Source of the DNA: Methanomassiliicoccaceae archaeon
GTDB lineage: Archaea > Thermoplasmatota > Thermoplasmata > Methanomassiliicoccales > Methanomethylophilaceae
Assembly: GCA_009776695.1 (NCBI GenBank)
Contig: WRNI01000024.1
Coordinates: forward strand, 1-15,806
DNA length: 15,806 nt
Reading direction: 5' to 3'
Shown: positions 1 through 6,025 of the stretch, piece by piece
How positions within the stretch are numbered: the first letter of the stretch is position 1
Layout of the letters: every line of letters starts with the position of its first letter
Notes under the pieces: model-generated
The model's database searches: none
Told to the model about the DNA's origin: nothing
The model's input: only the letters and a program-made list of their open reading frames with translations
Position numbers and translations under genes: made by a program

Positions 1-70
1 TATCGCAGCTTGACACGACCTTCTTCGGCGCTCTAGCCGAACCATCCCCCATGCGGCGTAGCATCGCCGC
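1..70 (-). rRNA. 23S ribosomal RNA, 5' end (partial)
   Basis: Read on the minus strand, this ends with the conserved opening of large-subunit rRNA: a GGGGGAUGGUUCGGC block, then GCGCCGAAGAAGG, then GUGUCAAGCUGCGAUA, which corresponds to the GGUGGAU...GAUGAAGGACGUGCYAA.CUGCGAUAAGC start known from bacterial and archaeal 23S rRNA. The gene continues off the left edge. The mature 5' end is placed about 20 nt before the GGGGGAU block by comparison with known 23S starts, so 70 is accurate to roughly 5 nt. A perfect hairpin (GCGGCG/CGCCGC, minus strand) spans the predicted 5' end. No 16S or tRNA lies upstream, so the gene appears to be transcribed alone, as in Thermoplasma and relatives. Confidence 0.9.
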
Positions 71-240
71 TGGCGTATGATCTAGCACACGTCCAGGTTG
101 CGTATGATCGGTAATCATCGGACCGTATCCGGCCTCATCCTCCATTCCGGGATCCTATACCTCTTCCCCGCCAGAGGACCTCTCTGCGGGTGCACATATT
201 CACTAATCGTTAGCCAGCAATCCCTTTCGGGCGCGGCGAA
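71..240 (-). other. 23S rRNA precursor leader
   Basis: This stretch lies between the predicted transcription start (about 240) and the mature 23S 5' end. It has no convincing reading frame but is rich in short helices on the minus strand: an AGAGG/CCTCT hairpin near 172-184, an ATGAT/ATCAT hairpin near 104-118, and two direct copies of GATCATACGC at 100-109 and 73-82, 27 bp apart. It would form the 5' half of the pre-23S processing stem. The 3' half is outside the window, so the bulge-helix-bulge site cannot be confirmed. Confidence 0.6.
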
Positions 241-254
241 CTTCCCGATTATCG

Positions 255-280
255 GAGACATATTTAAAGGTTTCCGAATT
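255..280 (-). promoter_or_regulatory. Proximal promoter of 23S rRNA (BRE + TATA)
   Basis: On the minus strand the sequence reads CGGAAACC then TTTAAATATG, a textbook archaeal BRE followed by a TATA box (TATA at 261-268). Transcription would start about 25 nt downstream near 238-240, giving a leader of about 170 nt. Confidence 0.65.
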
Positions 281-349
281 CTTTTCTCAGGTGCTTCCCG
301 GACAGTACCGGGCGACCCGACATATGCATCGAGCAGACCGCCTACGCGC

Positions 350-372
350 GTATTATATTTATAATTATTCTG
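350..372 (-). promoter_or_regulatory. Possible distal second promoter for 23S rRNA
   Basis: The minus strand reads AATTATAAATATAATACGCG, a strong TATA-like element about 95 bp upstream of the proximal one. A transcript from here would begin near 330 and include a CCCGG/CCGGG hairpin at 297-312. Tandem promoters are common before rRNA genes, but only sequence similarity supports this one. Confidence 0.4.
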
Positions 373-443
373 TAAACGCCGATATTTATCAGATCGGCGG
401 ACATCGTGAGCGCCGGTGCGTCTCCGGCCGGAGGCCGATGCCG

Positions 444-523
444 TCACGGCACGAAGACAACGGCGGCCGCGTTCGGAAGGATCCTCTGCAATTCTCTCAG
501 GTGAATGGGATAAAAATAAAGAG
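444..523 (-). pseudogene. Remnant of the 3' end of a DUF61 (UPF0216) gene
   Basis: Translation of the minus strand gives about 26 codons ending HLRELQRILPNAAAVVFVP and a stop, identical in its last 19 residues to the C-terminus of the intact DUF61 gene at 2293-2679. Two stop codons lie immediately upstream in frame, so this is only a tail. The nucleotide match is exact over 40 bp (451-490 against 2300-2339). It then degrades, with several changes that are synonymous (for example Arg AGA against AGG, Leu TTG against CTG). That pattern suggests the fragment came from a related but different DUF61 allele rather than a very recent copy of the neighbour. Confidence 0.75.
451..490. repeat. 40-bp direct repeat, left copy (candidate att site)
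   Basis: It is identical base for base to 2300-2339 and in the same orientation; it starts ACGAAGACAACGG and ends GATCCTCTGCA. Both copies encode the C-terminus of DUF61 on the minus strand. Homology continues imperfectly to about 524. The two copies delimit an 1849-bp unit holding the RHH and RCC1 genes. Confidence 0.85.
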
Positions 524-527
524 ATCA

Positions 528-728
528 TCATGGATCTTTAATGCCAACTCTGTTCTCGTTTCGGGTTTTTATTATCACAGCCCTATGGTCTGCATAATAG
601 CGAATGGCCATGACAATGAACTCTGATCTGTTACGGAACTCCTCTGTCAGAGATATATCATCATCTATAATAGCAACTAATCCTTTTGGAACCTTAATCG
701 ATAGTTGTTCCATATCACGTTCGACCAT
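528..728 (-). CDS. Ribbon-helix-helix (CopG/Arc-type) transcriptional regulator
   Basis: A 66-residue protein. Residues 6-13 (MEQLSIKV) form the expected DNA-contacting beta strand, followed by helix 1 (KGLVAIIDDDISLT), the turn containing NRSEF, and helix 2 (EFIVMAIRYYADH). This is the MetJ/Arc/CopG fold of small dimeric DNA-binding proteins that are frequent in archaeal plasmids and viruses. The C-terminal 15 residues are basic and probably disordered. ATG at 728 is chosen because a TATA-like element (752-759, minus strand AATTAAAA) would start the transcript right at it, so it is probably leaderless; ATG at 713 is the alternative. It is divergent from the RCC1 gene, and the shared spacer carries spaced repeats that suit RHH binding, so autoregulation and control of the neighbour are likely (inference). 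Regulator family is confident; target is not. Confidence 0.8.
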   Translation of the reverse strand: MVERDMEQLSIKVPKGLVAIIDDDISLTEEFRNRSEFIVMAIRYYADHRAVIIKTRNENRVGIKDP

Positions 729-761
729 AAACAACTAATCAATCATGAATGTTTTAATTAT

Positions 762-790
762 CGTAATACGAAGGAATTACGAAGGTAATT
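762..790. promoter_or_regulatory. Candidate RHH operator between the RHH and RCC1 genes
   Basis: TACGAAGG occurs at 767-774 and again at 778-785, an 11-bp period (about one helical turn). The same segment contains two inverted repeats: CGTAAT (762-767) with ATTACG (776-781), and AATTAC (775-780) with GTAATT (785-790). It abuts the predicted TATA of the RHH gene, so a bound RHH protein would block that promoter. RHH dimers typically bind short repeats on one face of the helix. Confidence 0.55.
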
Positions 791-881
791 TTATTATCTG
801 AGTTCGTGTTACGTATAGAAGTAAGCAAAAAATTTGGCACTTCAACGGTCGCCAAAATATGCTGAAAAAGAGATGGTTAAT

Positions 882-2177
882 ATGAAGATGGTTGTGATTG
901 TATCATTTATCACGATGTCAATGCTTTTGGCGGTTCCTTTCGCATTGTTAACTTCTGAGAATATTGAAAATGAAAGCATATTGGGAGCAGGGACTCCCAC
1001 CGTAGCAAAGATAGCAGCTGGAGAAAACCATACGGTTACTGTGAAAAATGACGGCACCGTTTGGGCTTCAGGATATAACGGCTATGGGCAACTTGGCGAT
1101 GGCACATCAACCAACAGATACTCTCCTGTTCAAGTGGTGGGCTTGACAAACGTTATAGGAGTCTCGGCCGGAAAGGATCATACGCTTGCTTTGAAATCTG
1201 ATGGAACTGTTTGGGCTTGGGGAAGAGGAAACAACGGACAGCTTGGTGATGGCACATCAACGAATAGATCAACTCCTGTTCAAGTAGTGGGTCTAACAAA
1301 CGTAATAGATATCGCGGCCGGGGGTCTTCACTCGGTTGCTTTGAAATCTGATGGAACTGTTTGGACATGGGGATATAATACCTCTGGACAACTCGGCAGT
1401 GGTTCACTTACATACACGCCTAGAACCATTCCTGCTCAGGTTACCGGCCTTACCAATGTTACTGCCGTTGCGGCAGGATACGCGCACACGCTTGCTTTGA
1501 AATCAGATGGATCTGTTTGGGCGTGGGGCGACAACTTGTATGGGCAAGTAGGATATGGCACATGGGCGCTTACATTTTCTTCTCCCATTCAGGTAGCTGT
1601 TCTGAGCGACATCACATCCATCGCGGCTGGACTTTACCACTCTGTTGCTGTTAAAGACAGCAACACAGTATGGGCGTGGGGTTCGAATAGTGATGGAGAA
1701 CTCGGTAACGGTACAACAACAAACAGAAACACTCCTGTACAGGCAATAGTGAATTTTGGCTCACCTCTGACAAATGTTATTGACATTGGTGCCGGATATT
1801 ACTTCACGGTCGCTCTTAGAACGGACGGAACGGTTTGGACGTGGGGGGACAATTATTATGGACAGATTGGTGACGGCACAAATACGGACAGGGCAACGCC
1901 CGCTCAGGTGTCCGGTCTGAGTGGCATTTCTGCTGTTGCGGCTGGAGGCCATATGACGCTTGCCTTGAAAAATGATGGAACAAAATGGGCGTGGGGGGAC
2001 AATTATTATGGACAGATTGGTGACGGCACCACCACGCGGCGTACAACGCCCGTACAGGTAGGAGTGTCAAATGACAATAACTCCAATCTAATACTTATCG
2101 CAGGCATTATCGTCGCTATCGCAATAGTAGGAGTGGTTGCTTACAAGTTCATCATACAACCGAGACGAAGGTCATAA
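882..2177 (+). CDS. RCC1-repeat surface protein, seven-bladed beta-propeller with C-terminal anchor
   Basis: A 431-residue predicted secreted protein. Residues 1-24 are a signal sequence (MKMVVIVSFITMSMLLAVPF). From about residue 43 there are seven RCC1 repeats of the form AAG..HT.ALK.DGTVWAWG.N..GQLGDGT, enough for a closed seven-bladed propeller. Residues about 402-424 are a membrane segment (LILIAGIIVAIAIVGVVAYKFI) followed by the basic tail QPRRRS, so the propeller should face outward. ATG 882 is preferred over 873 or an upstream TTG because GAGATGGT lies 4 nt before it, closely matching the ribosome-binding site of the gene at 8472. Codons are AT-richer than in flanking genes (many AAT, ACA, TCT), consistent with acquisition. 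RCC1 repeats bind diverse protein partners, so the ligand cannot be named. Confidence 0.88.
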   Translation: MKMVVIVSFITMSMLLAVPFALLTSENIENESILGAGTPTVAKIAAGENHTVTVKNDGTVWASGYNGYGQLGDGTSTNRYSPVQVVGLTNVIGVSAGKDHTLALKSDGTVWAWGRGNNGQLGDGTSTNRSTPVQVVGLTNVIDIAAGGLHSVALKSDGTVWTWGYNTSGQLGSGSLTYTPRTIPAQVTGLTNVTAVAAGYAHTLALKSDGSVWAWGDNLYGQVGYGTWALTFSSPIQVAVLSDITSIAAGLYHSVAVKDSNTVWAWGSNSDGELGNGTTTNRNTPVQAIVNFGSPLTNVIDIGAGYYFTVALRTDGTVWTWGDNYYGQIGDGTNTDRATPAQVSGLSGISAVAAGGHMTLALKNDGTKWAWGDNYYGQIGDGTTTRRTTPVQVGVSNDNNSNLILIAGIIVAIAIVGVVAYKFIIQPRRRS

Positions 2178-2292
2178 AACCATTTCAGAGCAGGGGTTGA
2201 CAGCCCCTCCTCATTTTGTTATGCAACAGATGTGAACTGCAACTTCGTTTATTTCTTTATTCTCTTTTGAAATCCTAAAAAAAAGCCTGCAA
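2178..2292 (+). terminator. Possible terminator and spacer after the RCC1 gene
   Basis: A short GGGG/CCCC hairpin (2193-2207) is followed by TCCTCATTTTG, and a T-rich tract lies at 2246-2268 (TTCGTTTATTTCTTTATTC). Archaeal termination relies on T-rich tracts, so either could end the RCC1 transcript. I see no gene in this spacer. Confidence 0.4.
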
Positions 2293-2679
2293 TCAGGGAA
2301 CGAAGACAACGGCGGCCGCGTTCGGAAGGATCCTCTGCAGTTCCCTGAGATGCGGATGGTAGAATATGAGACGGTCGTCGCGCAGCGGCTGTTTTGACAA
2401 CAACTTTGATACAACGGCCGTTTCGGTGCGGCCTTCAACTTTCCATGCGCCCTGCTCTGACGATGTATCGGTCATTACCAATATCGGAAGCTTAAGCGCC
2501 GTTCTCTTGTGATCCGCGCATACGCCGCACAATATATCGATCTCATCGCGCGTCATCTCGCACGTATGGCCGCTGCGCGTTCTGTATGTGAGGTCGCCGG
2601 AATCGATATGCTCGGCGAGGCTTCTCCTTGATACCGGAACGCCGGCGTTGATATCGGATATCATGTCCGTAACATCCAT
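2293..2679 (-). CDS. DUF61 / UPF0216 family protein
   Basis: A 128-residue protein matching the archaeal UPF0216 (DUF61) family. It has an N-terminal GVPVSRRSLAEHI segment (family pattern: PRRRKSLEELL), then a central TRSGHTCEMTRDEIDILCGV and LKLPILVMTDTSSEQGAWKV, then a C-terminal LIFYHPHLRELQRILPNAAA. The molecular function of the family is unknown. The frame is open upstream to 3048, but that extension runs antisense through nifB. ATG 2679 is chosen because it sits 29 nt from the centre of the TATA at 2704-2713. ATG at 2697 would lie upstream of the predicted transcription start. The last codons carry the 40-bp repeat shared with 451-490. Confidence 0.85.
   Translation of the reverse strand: MDVTDMISDINAGVPVSRRSLAEHIDSGDLTYRTRSGHTCEMTRDEIDILCGVCADHKRTALKLPILVMTDTSSEQGAWKVEGRTETAVVSKLLSKQPLRDDRLIFYHPHLRELQRILPNAAAVVFVP
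2300..2339. repeat. 40-bp direct repeat, right copy (candidate att site)
   Basis: Identical to 451-490 and located inside the last 16 codons of the intact DUF61 gene. See the left copy for the comparison. Confidence 0.85.
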
Positions 2680-2685
2680 GCCGTT

Positions 2686-2717
2686 ACGTATGCGCATGCG
2701 CACACATATACATACGT
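2686..2717. promoter_or_regulatory. Symmetric bidirectional promoter of DUF61 and nifB
   Basis: An ACATATACAT element (2704-2713) reads as a TATA box on both strands. Its centre is about 28 nt from the nifB ATG and 29 nt from the DUF61 ATG, which predicts leaderless mRNAs in both directions. It is flanked by an inverted pair, ACGTATG (2686-2692) and CATACGT (2711-2717), and by the 12-bp palindrome TGCGCATGCGCA (2691-2702), candidates for a regulator site. Confidence 0.55.
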
Positions 2718-2736
2718 GCAGTAATACTGTAATACA

Positions 2737-4032
2737 ATGGACGAAAGACTTGCGGATGCGCTGAACGCGCATCCCTGCTATAATGAGGACGCGCATAAAA
2801 AGTTCGCGAGGATGCACCTTCCCGTCGCGCCGGGGTGCAACATTCAATGCAATTACTGCAACCGTAAGTACGATTGCAGCAACGAATCGCGGCCCGGCGT
2901 CACGAGCTCGGTGCTCACGCCTCAGGAGGCGCTTGAGAAAGTTCGCATCGTCAAAGAAAAGATACCCGAGCTGAGCGTCGTCGCTGTCGCCGGTCCCGGC
3001 GATCCGCTTGCTAATGAGGAGACATTCGAAGCGCTTGAGCTGATCCACAGAACGTACCCCGATCTGACGCTCTGCCTTTCGACGAACGGATTAATGCTTC
3101 CCGTGTACGCGGAACGTTTGTACGGACTGGGCGTACGTTTCGTCACGGTGACGATGAATTCGTGCGATATCGATATCTCATCGAAGATATACGGCTTCGT
3201 CATCTGGAACGGGAAAAGACTTGAAGGTAAAGAGGCGTCGGAAAGATTGCTGGCGAATCAGCTTGAGGGCATCGAAAAATGCGTCGGCCTCGGAATGCTT
3301 GTGAAAGTTAACATCGTCCTCATCCCCGGGATCAACGACGCCCATATACCGAAGCTGGCGGAACGCGTTAAGAAGATGGGCGTCTACATCGTGAACATAT
3401 TGCCGCTGATACCCGTTGACGGCACGAAATTCTCGGACATGCGCGCCCCGACGCCGGAAGAGCGAAAAAAATTGATGGACGTTTGTTCAAAGAACGTTAA
3501 AATGATGCGCCACTGCAGACAGTGCCGTGCGGACGCCATCGGACTTCTGGACAACGACAGATCGGGCGAGTTCATAAGAACGGGCGCCTGCGGCTCCGGG
3601 TGCGGTCCGGTGAACGTAAGGGACGACGGCATCGTCGGCGATGCGGCGGGCACGCGGGACGCCGGCGGCACGGCCGGTGCCGGCGTACGCATAGCTGTCG
3701 CGACCGATGATGGTACCGTCGTCAACGGAGGGTTCGGCAACGCTCCGTATTTCAGAATGTACGCGGTCAGCGGTGACAGCGTAACAGAGGAAAGCATCAT
3801 CACGATAGGGGAGCACGGCGCCGTTTATGGGGATGCGCACACAAAGAACATCTCCGACCGTATAATTTCACTGAAGGACGCGGACATCGTCATAGTCAGC
3901 GAGATCGGCACAAGACCGATGAACGAACTGAAGAATGCGGGCAAGTACGTTCACATTGCCGACGGTAACGTTAAGGATGCGATACCGGGCGCAGTCGCGG
4001 GCAGGAACGCCGAACTTCGAAAACGTCAATGA
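2737..4032 (+). CDS. nifB: NifB, nitrogenase cofactor (NifB-co) radical SAM enzyme with NifX-like domain
   Basis: A 431-residue protein with the NifB signature. HPCYNEDAH at 12-20 contains Cys14. CNIQCNYC at 34-41 is the CX3CX2C radical-SAM cluster motif. KYDCSNESRPGVTS follows at 44-57, and AGPGDP at 85-90 lies in the SAM-binding region. CRQCRADAIG at 260-269 supplies the C-terminal cluster cysteines. NifB fuses two [4Fe-4S] clusters with a SAM-derived carbide to make the 8Fe precursor of the nitrogenase cofactor. A Gly/Ala-rich linker (about 297-316) leads to a C-terminal NifX/NafY-type domain (317-420), an arrangement seen in many NifB proteins. No other nif gene lies in the window, so participation in N2 fixation needs nifHDKEN elsewhere. 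The mRNA is probably leaderless from the shared promoter with DUF61. Confidence 0.93.
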   Translation: MDERLADALNAHPCYNEDAHKKFARMHLPVAPGCNIQCNYCNRKYDCSNESRPGVTSSVLTPQEALEKVRIVKEKIPELSVVAVAGPGDPLANEETFEALELIHRTYPDLTLCLSTNGLMLPVYAERLYGLGVRFVTVTMNSCDIDISSKIYGFVIWNGKRLEGKEASERLLANQLEGIEKCVGLGMLVKVNIVLIPGINDAHIPKLAERVKKMGVYIVNILPLIPVDGTKFSDMRAPTPEERKKLMDVCSKNVKMMRHCRQCRADAIGLLDNDRSGEFIRTGACGSGCGPVNVRDDGIVGDAAGTRDAGGTAGAGVRIAVATDDGTVVNGGFGNAPYFRMYAVSGDSVTEESIITIGEHGAVYGDAHTKNISDRIISLKDADIVIVSEIGTRPMNELKNAGKYVHIADGNVKDAIPGAVAGRNAELRKRQ

Positions 4033-4252
4033 CCGCCCTCTGAACATACATGTGCCTTCGTTCGGGCACTGTAAAATAACGGCCATTAACGTAATGGTCA
4101 TTACCGTAATGGTCATTACGTAATCGTCATTACCGCGATGGAAATTAACTCGGACAGTCTTTATCTGTCCGCTCTCAAAATAAAGAGAACGGCGATTTGC
4201 GCACACACACGGTCAGAGATGTTTTTTATCTTAGAATCATATGCGTGCGCCA
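4033..4252 (+). promoter_or_regulatory. nifB-alaS intergenic region with alaS promoter
   Basis: It has no convincing gene. Besides the palindrome array it holds a T-rich TATA-like element, TTTTTTATC at 4222-4230, about 27 nt before ATG 4253. That predicts a leaderless alaS mRNA. A second AT-rich stretch (CTCAAAATAAAGAG, 4174-4187) is a weaker candidate. Confidence 0.45.
4090..4133. repeat. Tandem palindromic repeats, candidate operator upstream of alaS
   Basis: Three 14-15 bp units run head to tail: CGTAATGGTCATTAC at 4090-4104, the same at 4105-4119, and GTAATCGTCATTAC at 4120-4133. The first two units contain a perfect inverted repeat, GTAATG-GT-CATTAC; the third differs at one base. A partial unit (GGCCATTAA) precedes them at 4081-4089. 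The array sits about 120 bp upstream of the alaS start and downstream of nifB. Its half-site CGTAAT/ATTACG also occurs in the operator at 762-781. Confidence 0.75.
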
Positions 4253-6025
4253 ATGAACGCAAAAGAACTCAGGGACGCGTATGTGAACTTCTTCAAAAAG
4301 AGAGGACATGCGCACATCCCGTCGTCGTCGCTTATCCCAGATAATGATCCCACTGTGCTCTTCACCACCGCGGGGATGCACCCTCTTGTCCCGTATCTGA
4401 TGGGCGAGAAGCATCCTGCCGGAAAAAGGCTTGTGAACTATCAGAAGTGCATAAGAACCGGAGACATAGAGGATATCGGCGATCCGACTCATCTTACATT
4501 CTTCGAGATGCTCGGCAACTGGTCCTTAGGCGATTATTTCAAAAAGGAATCGATAGAGATGAGCTATGACCTTCTCACCGAGGTCCTGAGAATGAATATC
4601 AACGATATCGCGGTGACCGCGTTCGAAGGCGATGAGGACGCCCCCCGCGATGACGAGACGTACAGCATATGGAAAAGCATAGGCTTCAGGGACGATCAGA
4701 TCTTCTTTTACGGAAAAAAGGACAACTGGTGGGGCCCCGCCGGGCAAACCGGCCCGTGCGGCCCCGACACCGAGATATTCTATGATAACGGACAGCCGAA
4801 ATGCTCACCGGGATGCGGTCCGTCATGCAAATGCGGAAAGTATGTGGAAATATGGAACAACGTGTTCATGGAGTACAACAAGAACGATAACGGTACGTAC
4901 TCACCGCTGAAGCAGAAGAACGTCGACACCGGCATGGGATTGGAACGGGTATTGGCAATGATGAACGGCGTCAAAAGCGCATATGATACGGAATTGTTCA
5001 TTCCCGTCATAAAAGAAATAGAAGGGCTTTCCGGAAAAGCATATGCGGATAACGAAAAAGAGTTCAGGATAATCGCCGACCATCTCAGATCGGCGGTGTT
5101 CATATTAGGCGACGACATGGGCGTCGCACCTTCGAAAATGGACCAGGGATACGTTCTCAGAAGGCTCATAAGAAGGGCAAGTCGCTATATGCGCAAACTG
5201 GGCATAGAAAGCGGCCGCATGGTCGGCATCTGCGAGATGATCGTACGGCAGTACTCCGACGTTTACCCGGAGCTTGAGAGGAACAAAGAATTCGTTCTTC
5301 ACAGCATAGCCGCGGAAGAGGAAAAGTTCGGAAGAACTCTTGACCGCGGACTGAGGGTCGCTGACAAAATGTTCGAGGAGCTCGGTGACGAAAGAACGTT
5401 GAGCGGCGAACTGGCGTTCCGGTTGTATGATACGTTCGGTTTTCCCATTGAATTGACAAAAGAGCTTGCCGATGAACGTAACGTGTCGGTTGATATCAAA
5501 GGATTCGAAGAGAGATTCAAAGAGCATCAGAATGTCTCGAGAGCCGGAGCAGAACAGAAGTTCAAAGGAGGTCTCGCGGACAGCAGCGATGAGACCACGA
5601 AATTACACACGGCGACGCATCTTCTGAACGCCGCGCTGAGACGTGTTCTGAGCGCCGATATAATGCAGAAGGGCAGCAATATAACTCCCGAACGTCTTAG
5701 ATTTGATTTCAACTTCGACAGGAAAGTGACCCCTGAAGAGCTGCAGAAGATCTCGGACATCGTGAACGACGCCATAAAAGCAGGGATCGACGTGGTATGC
5801 GAAGAATTGCCGTACGACGACGCGAAGAAATGCGGCGCGATAGGTGTCTTCGAAGGCAAGTACGAAGACATCGTGAAAGTTTACACTATCAGCGGAATAT
5901 CAAAGGAGATGTGCGGCGGTCCCCATGTTAAGAACACATCGGAACTGGAAGGGTTCAGGATACTCAAAGAGGAAAGTTCCGCCGCCGGCGTAAGGCGCAT
6001 AAAAGCGAAAGTAGGAAAATTATGA
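4253..6025 (+). CDS. alaS: Alanyl-tRNA synthetase, short form lacking the C-terminal C-Ala domain
   Basis: A 590-residue enzyme that charges tRNA-Ala. It has class II motifs in the N-terminal domain (FTTAGMHPLVPYL; KCIRTGDIEDIGDPTHLTFFEMLGNWS, motif 2; GMGLERVLAM, motif 3), a Cys-rich zinc insert (C..GCGPSCKCG), and the editing domain with zinc ligands HTATH and CGGPH. It stops just after the AAGVRRIKA segment that ends the editing domain. Typical archaeal and bacterial AlaRS are about 850-950 residues and carry an oligomerisation and C-Ala domain that is missing here. N-terminal wording (TVLFTTAGMHPLVPYL, GKRLVN.QKCIRTGDI) resembles the compact bacterial form known from Patescibacteria more than the archaeal form, so I infer lateral acquisition. 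ATG 4253 is favoured by the TATA spacing; ATG 4241 is in frame and possible. Confidence 0.93.
   Translation: MNAKELRDAYVNFFKKRGHAHIPSSSLIPDNDPTVLFTTAGMHPLVPYLMGEKHPAGKRLVNYQKCIRTGDIEDIGDPTHLTFFEMLGNWSLGDYFKKESIEMSYDLLTEVLRMNINDIAVTAFEGDEDAPRDDETYSIWKSIGFRDDQIFFYGKKDNWWGPAGQTGPCGPDTEIFYDNGQPKCSPGCGPSCKCGKYVEIWNNVFMEYNKNDNGTYSPLKQKNVDTGMGLERVLAMMNGVKSAYDTELFIPVIKEIEGLSGKAYADNEKEFRIIADHLRSAVFILGDDMGVAPSKMDQGYVLRRLIRRASRYMRKLGIESGRMVGICEMIVRQYSDVYPELERNKEFVLHSIAAEEEKFGRTLDRGLRVADKMFEELGDERTLSGELAFRLYDTFGFPIELTKELADERNVSVDIKGFEERFKEHQNVSRAGAEQKFKGGLADSSDETTKLHTATHLLNAALRRVLSADIMQKGSNITPERLRFDFNFDRKVTPEELQKISDIVNDAIKAGIDVVCEELPYDDAKKCGAIGVFEGKYEDIVKVYTISGISKEMCGGPHVKNTSELEGFRILKEESSAAGVRRIKAKVGKL

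Noticed and set aside
115..531. 138-codon open frame on the minus strand
   Set aside because: It runs across the 23S promoters and leader and reads the DUF61 remnant in the wrong frame; its composition is arginine-rich and not protein-like.
2680..3048. Upstream extension of the DUF61 frame
   Set aside because: It is antisense to nifB and crosses the shared promoter; homology to the family begins only near 2679.
4090..4133. CRISPR array
   Set aside because: Repeats are contiguous 15-bp palindromes without spacers and no cas genes are present.
4033..4206. Small genes in the nifB-alaS spacer
   Set aside because: The frames there only read through the repeat array or nifB antisense and lack start signals.
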